Source: Fusobacterium perfoetens ATCC 29250 (GTDB lineage: Bacteria > Fusobacteriota > Fusobacteriia > Fusobacteriales > Fusobacteriaceae). From it: a DNA stretch of 64,000 nt. Every line of letters begins with the position of its first letter. Positions within the stretch are counted from its first letter, which is position 1. Both the position numbers and the translations under genes were made by a program. Of the stretch, positions 56,339 through 64,000 are shown in pieces. Location: contig NZ_JHXW01000009.1 in the NCBI RefSeq assembly GCF_000622245.1, forward strand, positions 1 to 64,000, read 5' to 3'. The notes beneath the pieces were generated by a model. That model did no database searches. It worked only from the letters and a program-made list of their open reading frames with translations, and was not told the DNA's origin.

Positions 56339-57415
56339 ATGTCTGACAACATTGTAAAAATAAAAGTTATTGGAGCTGGTGGAGCTGGTGGAAATGCTAT
56401 AAATGATATGATAACAACAGGAGTTTCTGGAGTTGAATTTATAGCAGCTAATACAGATGCTCAAGATTTAAGTAAATCTTTAGCTGATGTAAGAGTTCAA
56501 TTAGGAGAAAAATTAACTAGAGGACTTGGAGCAGGAGCTAATCCTGATGTAGGAAGAGAATCTGCCGAAGAAGATGTAGATAAATTAAAACAACTTCTTG
56601 AAGATGCTGATATGTTATTTATTACAGCTGGAATGGGTGGAGGTACTGGTACTGGTTCTTCTCCTGTAATAGCTAGAATAGCTAAAGAACTAGGAATCTT
56701 AACTGTAGGTATTGTTACAAAACCTTTTGGGTTTGAAGGTGGAAAAAGAAGAAATAATGCTGAAAGAGGAATTGCTGAGTTAAAACAATATGTTGACTCT
56801 CTAGTAGTTATTCCTAACGATAAATTATTTGAATTACCTGATAAAACAATAACTCTACAAAATGCTTTTAAAGAAGCTAATAACATTTTAAAAATTGGTA
56901 TTAAAGGTGTAGCTGATTTAATGATTGGAAATGGTCTTATAAACCTTGACTTTGCTGATATTAAAACTACTATGCAAAATTCAGGAGTTGCTGTTTTAGG
57001 ATTTGGAGAAGGAGACGGAGAAAATAGAGCTATGAAAGCTACTGAAAAAGCTTTAAAATCTCCTCTATTAGAAAAATCAATTTCTGGAGCTAGTAAAATC
57101 CTTCTTAATATAGCTGGTTCTTCTGATTTAACTTTAATGGAAGCTCAATCTATAGCTAATATTGTTAAAGAGGCAGCTGGAAAAGATGCTGATGACGTTA
57201 TGTTTGGAGTTAATATCAATGATGAATTAGAAGATAGAATAGAAGTAACTATTATAGCTAATAACTTTGTTGATGAAATGGAAAAAACTGAACCATTTAT
57301 TAATATCCAAGCAAAACAAGAAAAAGTTGCTACTACTCCAGTTGAACCAAGTACTACTACTAGAAACAATGACTTAGATTTAGATTTACCACCTTGGATT
57401 AGAAGCAGTAGATAA
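56339..57415 (+). CDS. ftsZ: Cell division GTPase FtsZ
   Basis: A 358-residue tubulin homologue. The nucleotide loop GGGTGTG is at residues 100-106, and the catalytic T7 loop NLDFADIKTTMQNSG is present. A short linker leads to the conserved C-terminal peptide DLDLPPWIR, which binds FtsA. It is last in the division cluster and is followed by a terminator. RBS GGGAGG. Confidence 0.99.
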   Translation: MSDNIVKIKVIGAGGAGGNAINDMITTGVSGVEFIAANTDAQDLSKSLADVRVQLGEKLTRGLGAGANPDVGRESAEEDVDKLKQLLEDADMLFITAGMGGGTGTGSSPVIARIAKELGILTVGIVTKPFGFEGGKRRNNAERGIAELKQYVDSLVVIPNDKLFELPDKTITLQNAFKEANNILKIGIKGVADLMIGNGLINLDFADIKTTMQNSGVAVLGFGEGDGENRAMKATEKALKSPLLEKSISGASKILLNIAGSSDLTLMEAQSIANIVKEAAGKDADDVMFGVNINDELEDRIEVTIIANNFVDEMEKTEPFINIQAKQEKVATTPVEPSTTTRNNDLDLDLPPWIRSSR

Positions 57416-57425
57416 TAATAAAAAT

Positions 57426-57460
57426 AAAGGGTATTGTAAATTTACAATACTCTTTTTTAT
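57426..57460 (+). terminator. ftsZ terminator
   Basis: A 15-bp stem AAAGGGTATTGTAAA/TTTACAATACTCTTT (one G-U pair) followed by TTTATTTTT, about 10 bp after the ftsZ stop. It shares its outer AAAGGGTATT with the terminator at 33972. Confidence 0.85.
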
Positions 57461-57501
57461 TTTTATAAAAAATTATAATTTTCTAAAATATAAAAAAACC
57501 C

Positions 57502-57530
57502 TTGATTTTATTATAAAAATATGATATTAT
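57502..57530 (+). promoter_or_regulatory. Candidate rpsF-rpsR promoter
   Basis: TTGATT (57502-57507) and TATTAT (57525-57530) are 17 bp apart; a perfect TATAAT at 57528 gives a 20-bp spacer. The start is near 57538. Confidence 0.5.
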
Positions 57531-57535
57531 AATTA

Positions 57536-57583
57536 AGGCCCTGCTCAATTAATTTAATTTTTTGGGCTAAAACCATAGGGAGG
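57536..57583 (+). promoter_or_regulatory. rpsF leader, possible S6:S18-binding structure
   Basis: Between the promoter and the strong RBS (GGGAGGAGG) the leader can pair GCCC (57538-57541) with GGGC (57563-57566) around an AU-rich loop. S6:S18 autoregulatory hairpins occur at this position in many bacteria, but I could not match the conserved CCG core with confidence. Confidence 0.25.
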
Positions 57584-57593
57584 AGGTAAACAA

Positions 57594-57878
57594 ATGAAAG
57601 CTTACGAAATCATGTACATCATCAACCCAACTGTTTTAGAAGAAGGTAGAGAAGCTGTTATGGCTAAAGTTAACGATATCTTAACTGCTGCTGGAGCAAC
57701 TGTTGCTAAAACTGAAAAATGGGGAGAAAGAAAATTAGCTTATCCTATCGACAAAAAGAAAACAGGATTTTACGTGCTTGTTACTTTAGAAATGGACGGA
57801 ACTAAATTAGTAGATGTTGAAAGAAAACTTAACATTACTGAAGAAGTAATGAGATATATCATTGTTAAAAAAGACTAG
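57594..57878 (+). CDS. rpsF: Ribosomal protein S6
   Basis: A 94-residue protein with the ferredoxin-like S6 fold: [20 protein letters not shown], then [29 protein letters not shown], and the ending [15 protein letters not shown]. It pairs with S18 on the 30S platform. GGGAGGAGG lies upstream. Codon use is biased towards that of highly expressed genes (more C-ending AAC, TAC and ATC). Confidence 0.98.
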   Translation: MKAYEIMYIINPTVLEEGREAVMAKVNDILTAAGATVAKTEKWGERKLAYPIDKKKTGFYVLVTLEMDGTKLVDVERKLNITEEVMRYIIVKKD

Positions 57879-57931
57879 TTTCAAAAAATCTATTATTAAG
57901 TAAAAGTTTATTTCAAAAGGAGGTATTTAAA

Positions 57932-58150
57932 ATGGCTGAATTCAGAAGAAGAAGAGCTAAATTAAGAGTTAAAGCTGAAGAAATCGATTACAAAAACGTT
58001 GATCTTTTAAAAAGATTTGTTTCTGATAAAGGAAGAATAAACCCATCTAGAGTAACTGGAGCTAACGCTAAGTTACAAAGAAAAATAGCTAAAGCTATTA
58101 AAAGAGCTAGAAACATCGCTTTAATTCCTTACACAAGAATAGAAAAGTAA
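57932..58150 (+). CDS. rpsR: Ribosomal protein S18
   Basis: A 72-residue protein ending in the typical [14 protein letters not shown], with [43 protein letters not shown]. The N-terminal Cys seen in some zinc-type S18 proteins is absent. It follows rpsF by 53 bp; ssb, which usually lies between them in Firmicutes, is missing, and rplI does not follow. RBS AAAGGAGG. Confidence 0.98.
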   Translation: MAEFRRRRAKLRVKAEEIDYKNVDLLKRFVSDKGRINPSRVTGANAKLQRKIAKAIKRARNIALIPYTRIEK

Positions 58151-58164
58151 TTTTAATAAAAGAG

Positions 58165-58190
58165 GCAGAAAGTAATTTTCTGCTTTTTTT
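58165..58190 (+). terminator. rpsR terminator
   Basis: Stem GCAGAAA/TTTCTGC with a short loop followed by seven Ts, 14 bp after the rpsR stop. Confidence 0.88.
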
Positions 58191-58211
58191 ATTTTACGAA
58201 AAAATAATAAA

Positions 58212-58233
58212 GGGTGTTGTAAATACAACACCC
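58212..58233 (-). terminator. Terminator of the M23 peptidase gene
   Basis: A perfect stem GGGTGTTGTA/TACAACACCC with a tiny loop sits right after the 58241 stop. The minus strand continues TTTATTATTTTTT. The stem is similar to those at 33972 and 57426. Confidence 0.82.
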
Positions 58234-58240
58234 ATATCTC

Positions 58241-59113
58241 TTATTCTATTATATTAGAATTAATAAATAATCTTGGATTTACAAAAGTAGTTCCTACACT
58301 AATTGTGAAATGTAAATGAGGGCCTGTAGTAAATCCAGTATTTCCACTTTTACCTATAGTTTCCCCTTTTTTTACTGTATCTCCAACTTTTACACTAAGT
58401 TCACTCATATGAGCATAAGCTGAATAAACATTTAATCCATGGTCAATTATTATAGTATTACCTGTTGTAGTTAAATTCTCAGCAAGAACTACTTTTCCAT
58501 TATTTGTAGCTTTTAAAGTTGTCCCAACAGGTACAGGGAAATCCATTCCAGAATGATAACCTACAACTTTATTATTTACAAATCTCATAGCTCCAAAAGT
58601 ACTACTTATATCATGATATTTTTTATCCTCCATAGGATATATAAAAGTTCCTTCCCATAATTTCTCTTTAATTGGATTAGATTTTGCCTCTGCTGTTTTA
58701 TTTGTCATAACTTTCATATTAGATGAAGACCTTTTTGCTTTCATAGTCTTACTAACAGTAATATAACTTTTTTTGAAATTTCCATCTACTATCTTTATAT
58801 CTTTTTTATAAATTAATTGATTTTTATTGTATATTTCTAAGGGATAATCTCCCTCTGCTGTAGAATAATGAACAGGAATTAAAGTAATTTTTTTATCATT
58901 ATGAACAAAAGTTTTTAATTTTGTCTGAGACTTTTTAAAAACAATTTTATAATCCTTTTTTTTAGGATATTCAACTACAAATAATTCTCCCTGCTTCACT
59001 GTTTCACTAGAAATTTTTATATTTTTTTTAGTCATATAGATGTCAAAATCTTTGTAAAAAAATATACAAGAAAATATGCTTATACTCAATAATAAAATTA
59101 ATATTTTTCTCAT
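58241..59113 (-). CDS. M23 family (LytM-type) peptidase
   Basis: A 290-residue exported protein. A signal or anchor segment lies at residues 1-20, and an immunoglobulin-like region at ~30-110. The C-terminal zinc peptidase domain (~170-285) has YHSGMDFPVPVGT (HxxxD), SAYAHMSELSVKVGDTVKKGE and GPHLHFTISVG (HxH). All metal ligands are present, so it is probably an active peptidoglycan endopeptidase in the periplasm. It is alone on this strand between rpsR and the LPS genes. Confidence 0.92.
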   Translation of the reverse strand: MRKILILLLSISIFSCIFFYKDFDIYMTKKNIKISSETVKQGELFVVEYPKKKDYKIVFKKSQTKLKTFVHNDKKITLIPVHYSTAEGDYPLEIYNKNQLIYKKDIKIVDGNFKKSYITVSKTMKAKRSSSNMKVMTNKTAEAKSNPIKEKLWEGTFIYPMEDKKYHDISSTFGAMRFVNNKVVGYHSGMDFPVPVGTTLKATNNGKVVLAENLTTTGNTIIIDHGLNVYSAYAHMSELSVKVGDTVKKGETIGKSGNTGFTTGPHLHFTISVGTTFVNPRLFINSNIIE

Positions 59114-59183
59114 AAATACTCCTTTTTCTATTTTTTATTAGTTTATATTATACCATAATTAGTAGAAAAATATAAAATATATC

Positions 59184-59212
59184 TTCATAAATATTAATTT
59201 ATTTGATATAAT
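59184..59212 (+). promoter_or_regulatory. Candidate promoter of the LPS glycosyltransferase operon
   Basis: TTCATA (59184-59189) and a perfect TATAAT (59207-59212) are 17 bp apart, about 58 bp before the first gene. The -35 is only 4/6. Confidence 0.4.
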
Positions 59213-59269
59213 TATTATAGATAAACAAAAATAAATGTAAATATTTTTTTTATAAGAATTGGGGGAAGT

Positions 59270-60031
59270 ATGAAATTATCTGTAGCTATGATAACTTTAA
59301 ATGAAGAAAAAATATTAGAAAAAACTTTAAAATCTTTAGAAAATATAGCTGATGAAATTGTTATTGTAGATAATGGTTCTACAGATAATACAAAAAATAT
59401 AGCTGAAAAATATGGAGTCAAATTCTTTCAAGAAGAATGGAAAGGATATGGTCCTCAAAGAAATTCATCTATTGATAAATGTTCTCATGAATGGATATTA
59501 AATATAGATGCTGATGAGGAAATTTCTCCTAAATTAGCTGAAAAAATAAAAGAGATAAAAGAAAATGAAACTGAAAAAAAAGTTTTTGAAATAAACTTTT
59601 CTTCAGTTTGTTTTAATAAAAAACTAAAATATGGTGGTTGGAGTAATCAATATCATATTAGACTTTTTAGAAAAGAAGCTGGGCGTTTTAATTATAATGA
59701 AGTTCATGAAGGATTTGAAACAAAAGAAAAAATATATAGATTAAAAGAAGAAATATATCATCACAGTTATGTTTCTTTGGAAGATTATTTCAATAAATTT
59801 AATAAATATACAACTTTAGGTGCTTTAGAATACTATCAAAGAGGTAAAAAACCTTCTAATTTTCAAATAATCTTCAATCCTATTTTTAAATTTTTGAGAA
59901 TGTATATTATAAGATTAGGATTTTTAGATGGTATCGAAGGACTTATGATAGCTACAGCTAGTGCTATGTACTCAATGGTAAAATATTTTAAACTTAGAGA
60001 AATTTATAGAAATGGTTCTTATAAAAAATAG
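59270..60031 (+). CDS. Family 2 glycosyltransferase, LPS core type (WaaE/KdtX-like)
   Basis: A 253-residue GT-A enzyme. The start LSVAMITLNEEKILEKTLKSL and the pattern VIVDNGSTDNT, WILNIDADEEIS (DxD) and YGGWSNQYHIRLFRKEAGRFNYNEVHEG are typical of LPS-core beta-1,4-glucosyltransferases of the WaaE group. It probably adds a sugar to the first inner-core heptose; the exact acceptor is inferred. It opens the LPS operon. RBS GGGGGAA. Confidence 0.85.
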   Translation: MKLSVAMITLNEEKILEKTLKSLENIADEIVIVDNGSTDNTKNIAEKYGVKFFQEEWKGYGPQRNSSIDKCSHEWILNIDADEEISPKLAEKIKEIKENETEKKVFEINFSSVCFNKKLKYGGWSNQYHIRLFRKEAGRFNYNEVHEGFETKEKIYRLKEEIYHHSYVSLEDYFNKFNKYTTLGALEYYQRGKKPSNFQIIFNPIFKFLRMYIIRLGFLDGIEGLMIATASAMYSMVKYFKLREIYRNGSYKK

Positions 60032-60043
60032 AGGTATATGTTT

Positions 60044-61084
60044 ATGAATATAAATAAAATAAAAAAAATCATAATTTCTAGAACTGATAAAATAGGAGAT
60101 TTGCTTTTATCTATTCCTAGTTTTTTTATGGCTAGAAAACTTTTTCCTAAAGCTGAAATTATGATACTTGTTAGAAATTATAATTATGATATTGTAAAAA
60201 ACTTACCTTATATAAATAAAATCTTAAAAATAGATGATTATGATGAAAAAGCTTTAACTGATGAAATAAAAAATTTTAATGCTGATATTTTTATAGCTCT
60301 TTATAATGATAAGCTTATTTCAAAGATTGCAAAAATAAGTAAAATTCCTTATAGAATAGGACCTATTTCTAAAATTTATTCTATTTTTGCTTTTAATAAG
60401 GGAGTTTGGCAAAAAAGGTCTCATTCTATAAAAAACGAAGCCTTTTATAATTTAGATTTAATAAAAAAAATAGATGAAAAAAAATTTGATGAACTTTATG
60501 AGTTAAATAGCAAAATCTATTTAGAAAAAGAAAATATAGAGGTAGCTAATAAATTTTATACTGAAAATAAAATAAAAGGAAAAATATTTTTAGTTAATCC
60601 TTTTATGGGTGGTTCTGCTAAAACTATTACAGATGAACAATATACTTCTCTTATTCAAAAGTTTTATGATAAAGTAAAAGATATAACTGTAGTTATAACT
60701 TGTCATATTTCTGAAAAAGAAAGAGGAGAAAAAATTGTAAAAAATATAAATAGAGAAAAAGTTTTTTTATTTGCTAATGAAGGTTCTGTTTTAAATTTAG
60801 CTGCTGTTATTGACAGATGTGATTTATACTTAGGTGGGTCAACAGGTCCTACACATATAGCTGGAGCCTTAAATAAAAAAATAGTTGGTATTTATCCTAA
60901 TAAAAAAACTCAGCATCCTATTAGATGGGGAGTAATAAATAATGAAAATGTAACCTATATTATTCCTGATAGACCAGAAAGAAATATAGTGGAAAATTAT
61001 TCAAAAGAGGATAAATATTTTAAATCTTATGATAATGAAATTGAAAATGAATTATTATTAGCTTTGGAAGAAAAGCTTAAATAA
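60044..61084 (+). CDS. GT9 (heptosyltransferase-like) glycosyltransferase
   Basis: A 346-residue GT-B protein of the ADP-heptose:LPS heptosyltransferase family. The N-terminus KKIIISRTDKIGDLLLSIPSFF matches the family opening. The C-terminal nucleotide-sugar site is represented by CDLYLGGSTGPTHIAGALNKKIVGIYP. It lacks the CxPC...CP tail of the two other GT9 proteins here, so it is a different subgroup. The second ATG (60044) has better spacing from GAGG than that at 60038. Confidence 0.8.
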   Translation: MNINKIKKIIISRTDKIGDLLLSIPSFFMARKLFPKAEIMILVRNYNYDIVKNLPYINKILKIDDYDEKALTDEIKNFNADIFIALYNDKLISKIAKISKIPYRIGPISKIYSIFAFNKGVWQKRSHSIKNEAFYNLDLIKKIDEKKFDELYELNSKIYLEKENIEVANKFYTENKIKGKIFLVNPFMGGSAKTITDEQYTSLIQKFYDKVKDITVVITCHISEKERGEKIVKNINREKVFLFANEGSVLNLAAVIDRCDLYLGGSTGPTHIAGALNKKIVGIYPNKKTQHPIRWGVINNENVTYIIPDRPERNIVENYSKEDKYFKSYDNEIENELLLALEEKLK

Positions 61085-61099
61085 AAGTAGGTGAATATT

Positions 61100-62113
61100 T
61101 TGAGAATATTAATTATACATACAGCTTTTATAGGAGATATAGTTTTATCTACTCCACTTATAAAGAAAATAAAGGATACTTATCCTGATTCTGATATTAC
61201 CTACGTAACAACTCCTAATGGAGAAGCTATTTTAAAAAATAATCCTCACTTAAATAATATTATTGTCTATGATAAAAGAGGAGAACATAAAGGTTTAAGT
61301 GGAGTTTGGCAGTTAGGAAAAAGACTTAGATATGAAAATTTTAATATGGTTATAGTACCACATAGATATTTAAGAAGTTCTGTTTTAGCTTGGCTTTCTC
61401 GCTCTCCTATTAGAATAGGTTATGATATCGCTTCTGGAAAATGTTTATTTACTCAAAAAATTAAATACGATAAAAGTAAACATGAAGTAGAAAAACTATT
61501 AAGTTTTATTGTCCCAGAAAATAAAAAAAGATATGAGATTGAATTATATCCTAGTGAAAGTGAAAAAGAAAAAATATCTAATATTTGGAAAGAAAATAAT
61601 CTTGAGGATAAAAAAGTGGTAATTCTTGCTCCTGGAAGTAAATGGTTTACTAAACAATGGCCTGTAGAATATTTTAATGAAGTTATAGAAAAGTTAAAAA
61701 TTAATAAAAAGATAGGTATTGTTGTTGTAGGTGGTAAAGAAGAAGAAAATTTACCAATAGTAAAAGATGGAGTTGTCGATTTAAGAGGAAAAACTTCTCT
61801 TTTACAATTAGCTGATGTTTTATCAAGAGGAGATATTGTTGTTACTAACGATTCTTCTCCTATCCATATAGCTTCAGCTTTTAAAAAACCTAGAATACTT
61901 GCAATTTTTGGCCCTACTGTAAAAGAATTTGGCTTCTTTCCTTGGAGTTTAAATAGTAAAGTATTTGAGGTTGAAAATCTAAATTGTAGACCTTGTGGAA
62001 TTCATGGAGGAAAATCTTGTCCTAAAAAAGATTTTCAATGTATGAAGAAAATATTACCAGAATATATTTTATCAGAAATAAATAGCTATTTAGGATGTGA
62101 TAAAAATGTATAA
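61100..62113 (+). CDS. waaF: GT9 heptosyltransferase, WaaF-like
   Basis: A 337-residue GT-B enzyme. MRILIIHTAFIGDIVLSTPLIKKI opens it; APGSKWFTKQWPVEYF and VVTNDSSPIHIASAFKKPRILAIFGPT form the ADP-heptose site. The Cys-rich end CRPCGIHGGKSCPKKDFQCM is common in LPS heptosyltransferase II proteins. A TTG start at 61100 with AGGTGA upstream is favoured over a GTG three codons earlier. The acceptor (first or second heptose) is not proven. Confidence 0.82.
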   Translation: MRILIIHTAFIGDIVLSTPLIKKIKDTYPDSDITYVTTPNGEAILKNNPHLNNIIVYDKRGEHKGLSGVWQLGKRLRYENFNMVIVPHRYLRSSVLAWLSRSPIRIGYDIASGKCLFTQKIKYDKSKHEVEKLLSFIVPENKKRYEIELYPSESEKEKISNIWKENNLEDKKVVILAPGSKWFTKQWPVEYFNEVIEKLKINKKIGIVVVGGKEEENLPIVKDGVVDLRGKTSLLQLADVLSRGDIVVTNDSSPIHIASAFKKPRILAIFGPTVKEFGFFPWSLNSKVFEVENLNCRPCGIHGGKSCPKKDFQCMKKILPEYILSEINSYLGCDKNV

Positions 62114-62990
62114 AGGGATAATGGAAAAAAAGAAAGTTTTTTTTAATGAATTATCTTCTATTGAATTTTTTGATGTCATAAAAGAAGATAGATATAAACT
62201 TTTAAAAACTTTAAAATCTGACAACAGAAGTATTGTAAAACTTATTCAATTTAGAGGAAAACCATATATATATAAAATTCCTTTAGAAAAAAATACTAGA
62301 AAATGGCAGAGAATTTTATCTTTTTTTAGAGGTAGTGAAGCACAAAGAGAATTTAAAAATTTAGAAAAAATACTAGAAAATGGTTTTAATACTTCAAAAC
62401 CTTATTTTGCATGTGAAATAAAAAAATTTGGAATGGTAATTGATTCTTATATAATAATGGAATATATAAACGGAAATGCTGGAGATATTAATAGTTTACC
62501 TTTTATTACTGATACTCTTAGCAAAATTCATAAAAAAGGTTATATTCATGGAGATAGTCAACTTTCAAATTTTATTCTTACTAATGATAAATGTTATATA
62601 ATAGATGCTAAATTTAATAAAAGTATCTTTGGAAAAATAGCTCAAACTTATGAATTCATATATCTAGAAACTAGTTGTGGGCAAGATATAGGACAATTCT
62701 ATAATAAAAAAGGTATTATTTATTTAATAGCTAGAGGTATTGATAATTATCTTATTCTTTGGGGAAGATTTAGAGCTTGGATAAAATCTTTAATAAGAGG
62801 AGAAAGAAATATTTCTTCAAGTGATACATCTAAAGAAAATTTTATTAATAAATTTAAAAATAAAATATCTACAGAAAAATTCAGTCAAAATTTTTCAAAA
62901 GTTTTTAAGAAAAAAGAAAATCAAAATGAAAATAATGAAAATAAAAATAATGATGAAACAAAGTCAAATAATCAGGAGGAACTTAAGTGA
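62106..62990 (+). CDS. LPS core kinase-like protein (RfaY/WaaY type)
   Basis: A 294-residue protein-kinase-fold protein. YIYKIPLEKNTRKWQ has the ATP-binding Lys, YIIMEYINGNAGDI the hinge, HKKGYIHGDSQLSNFIL the catalytic loop (HGDxxxxNF), and YIIDAKFNKS the metal site. RfaY enzymes phosphorylate core heptose. The last ~70 residues are a Lys/Asn/Glu-rich low-complexity tail (ENNENKNNDETKSNNQ). The start is uncertain among 62097 (GTG), 62106 and 62121; it overlaps waaF. Confidence 0.75.
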   Translation: MYKGIMEKKKVFFNELSSIEFFDVIKEDRYKLLKTLKSDNRSIVKLIQFRGKPYIYKIPLEKNTRKWQRILSFFRGSEAQREFKNLEKILENGFNTSKPYFACEIKKFGMVIDSYIIMEYINGNAGDINSLPFITDTLSKIHKKGYIHGDSQLSNFILTNDKCYIIDAKFNKSIFGKIAQTYEFIYLETSCGQDIGQFYNKKGIIYLIARGIDNYLILWGRFRAWIKSLIRGERNISSSDTSKENFINKFKNKISTEKFSQNFSKVFKKKENQNENNENKNNDETKSNNQEELK

Positions 62991-63985
62991 GAATTTTAAT
63001 TATTAGATTAAGTTCCATAGGAGATATAATTTTAACTACACCTATTCTAAAACAATTAAAAGAAAAATATCCAAATATTACCATTGATTTTTTAGTTTTA
63101 AAAAATTTTAAAGACTCTATAGAAGGAAGTCCCTATATTGATAATTTAATTTTATTTGATAAAAAAATTAATGATGGATATAAAAATATCAAAGAATTAG
63201 CAAAAAAATTAAATAAAAATAATTATGACTATGTTTTTGATTTACATAGAAAATTTAGGTCAAAATTAATTTCTAATGGAATTAAAGCTAAAACTTTCAC
63301 ATATCCAAAAAGAAAAATATGGAAAACTCTATTAGTTAGATTAAAAGTTATAAAGTATCATGTAGATGATTCCATTATAAAAAATTATTTTAAAGCATTT
63401 AAAGTTTTAGATTTAAAATATAAATTTGAAGATTTACATTTCCCATTTACAAAGCAAGATTTAGAAAGAGTAAAAGAATTTGGTGGATTATTTGCTATAG
63501 CTCCTGGGGCTTCTAAAGAAACTAAAAAATGGTTACCTGAAAACTTTGGAAAATTAGCAAAAAAATTATATGCTAAATATAATATAAAAACTGTTTTATT
63601 AGGTGGAAAAGAAGATATAGAAAGATGTAATTTAATAAATAATATAAGTGATAATTCTTGTATTAATTTAGCTGGTAAACTTTCTTTAAAAGAAAGTGGA
63701 GCATTACTCTCTATATCAAAATTATTAATCACTAATGACTCTGGTCCTTTTCATATAGGAAGAGGAGTTGGATGTAAAACTTTTGTTATCTTTGGGCCAA
63801 CAGACCCTAATATGTTTCAATTTAATAAAGATACTACTTTAATTTATTCCAATGAAAAATGTGCTCCATGTAGTCTTCATGGAGAAAAACAATGCCCTAA
63901 AAAACATTTTAATTGTATGAATAATATAAAAGTAGATTATGTATTTAATTTAATAAATAAAGACTTAAATAAGGAGGAATTATAG
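62987..63985 (+). CDS. GT9 heptosyltransferase-like glycosyltransferase
   Basis: A 332-residue GT-B protein closely resembling the one at 61100. MRILIIRLSSIGDIILTTPILKQL opens it; APGASKETKKWLPENFGKLA and LITNDSGPFHIGRGVGCKTFVIFGPTDP form the donor site. The end CAPCSLHGEKQCPKKHFNCM is the same Cys pattern. It starts with GTG in a 4-bp overlap with the kinase-like gene, with GGAGGAA upstream. It probably extends the LPS inner core with another heptose-like sugar. Confidence 0.82.
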   Translation: MRILIIRLSSIGDIILTTPILKQLKEKYPNITIDFLVLKNFKDSIEGSPYIDNLILFDKKINDGYKNIKELAKKLNKNNYDYVFDLHRKFRSKLISNGIKAKTFTYPKRKIWKTLLVRLKVIKYHVDDSIIKNYFKAFKVLDLKYKFEDLHFPFTKQDLERVKEFGGLFAIAPGASKETKKWLPENFGKLAKKLYAKYNIKTVLLGGKEDIERCNLINNISDNSCINLAGKLSLKESGALLSISKLLITNDSGPFHIGRGVGCKTFVIFGPTDPNMFQFNKDTTLIYSNEKCAPCSLHGEKQCPKKHFNCMNNIKVDYVFNLINKDLNKEEL

Positions 63986-64000
63986 TGGCAGTAAAAAAAG
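63985..64000 (+). CDS. Start of the next gene (cut by window edge)
   Basis: GGAGGAATTATA precedes a GTG at 63985 that shares its G with the previous TAG stop. Only five codons (MAVKK) are visible, so no identity can be given. The coupling shows that the LPS operon continues. Confidence 0.5.

Noticed and set aside
56497..56886. 129-codon minus-strand reading frame
   Set aside because: Antisense to the GTPase core of ftsZ; arises from ftsZ codon bias.
62821..63006. Lys/Ile-rich plus-strand frame overlapping the end of the kinase-like gene
   Set aside because: An out-of-frame reading of the A-rich tail of the 62106-62990 gene; no start signal of its own.

Overview
The window is a very AT-rich, gene-dense stretch of bacterial chromosome, best matched to Fusobacterium or a close relative (inferred). 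It combines Gram-negative envelope genes (heptose bisphosphatase, three GT9 glycosyltransferases, an LPS-core kinase-like protein) with Firmicute-like housekeeping genes (RNase J, YlqF/RbgA, Rrf2, RlmA, a type III glutamine synthetase). It also has a membrane pyrophosphatase of the potassium-dependent class. No plasmid, phage, insertion sequence, CRISPR array or restriction system is visible.

Layout, left to right. 1-138 is the 5' end of a 16S rRNA gene on the minus strand with a consensus promoter. An orphan ABC substrate-binding lipoprotein follows, then a 738-bp gene-poor AT-rich gap. Next on the minus strand are hppA, apbE, and the rpoZ-gmk-yicC group. Then comes the classic transcription/translation block read from 18340 down to 6878: rpmG, tRNA-Trp, secE, nusG, rplK, rplA, rplJ, rplL, rpoB, rpoC. 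It has a TTGACA-17-TATAAT promoter, an L10 leader with attenuator, an rplL-rpoB hairpin and a terminator after rpoC. Upstream lies a tightly packed run of 16 minus-strand genes (32935 to 18373): ruvB, rrf2, rsmE, mtaB, a LytR_C protein, rnj, yhbY, a DUF212/PAP2 protein, dxs, an HD protein, tlyA, ctpA, rsmI, ylqF, nadE and a small membrane protein. These cover RNA processing, ribosome maturation and isoprenoid precursor supply.

From 33 to 45 kb the strands alternate. There is a flavodoxin-like/ferredoxin fusion, ptsH-ispH-rpsA, a glutamine set (type III glutamine synthetase, EamA exporter-like protein, AGCS symporter and glutaminase), and an SGNH hydrolase-rlmA-yjiH group. From 45.8 to 57.4 kb a plus-strand cell-wall and division cluster runs gmhB, murF, mraY, murD, murG, murC, murB, ddl, ftsQ, ftsA, ftsZ. 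rpsF-rpsR follows, then an M23 peptidase on the minus strand. An LPS core glycosyltransferase operon (GT2, GT9, GT9, kinase-like, GT9) runs off the right edge.

I found no convincing new multi-gene system; this is mainly core genome. The most interesting signals are regulatory. They are a perfect 11-bp inverted repeat placed over the predicted ruvB promoter next to an Rrf2 gene, paired hairpins before rplK and rplA that look like L1-binding sites, two families of near-identical terminator stems, and an ApbE-like lipoprotein that lacks the usual glycine-rich motif. Nothing was computed by database search. Family names come from recognised motifs, and all promoters, leaders and operators are predictions from sequence.
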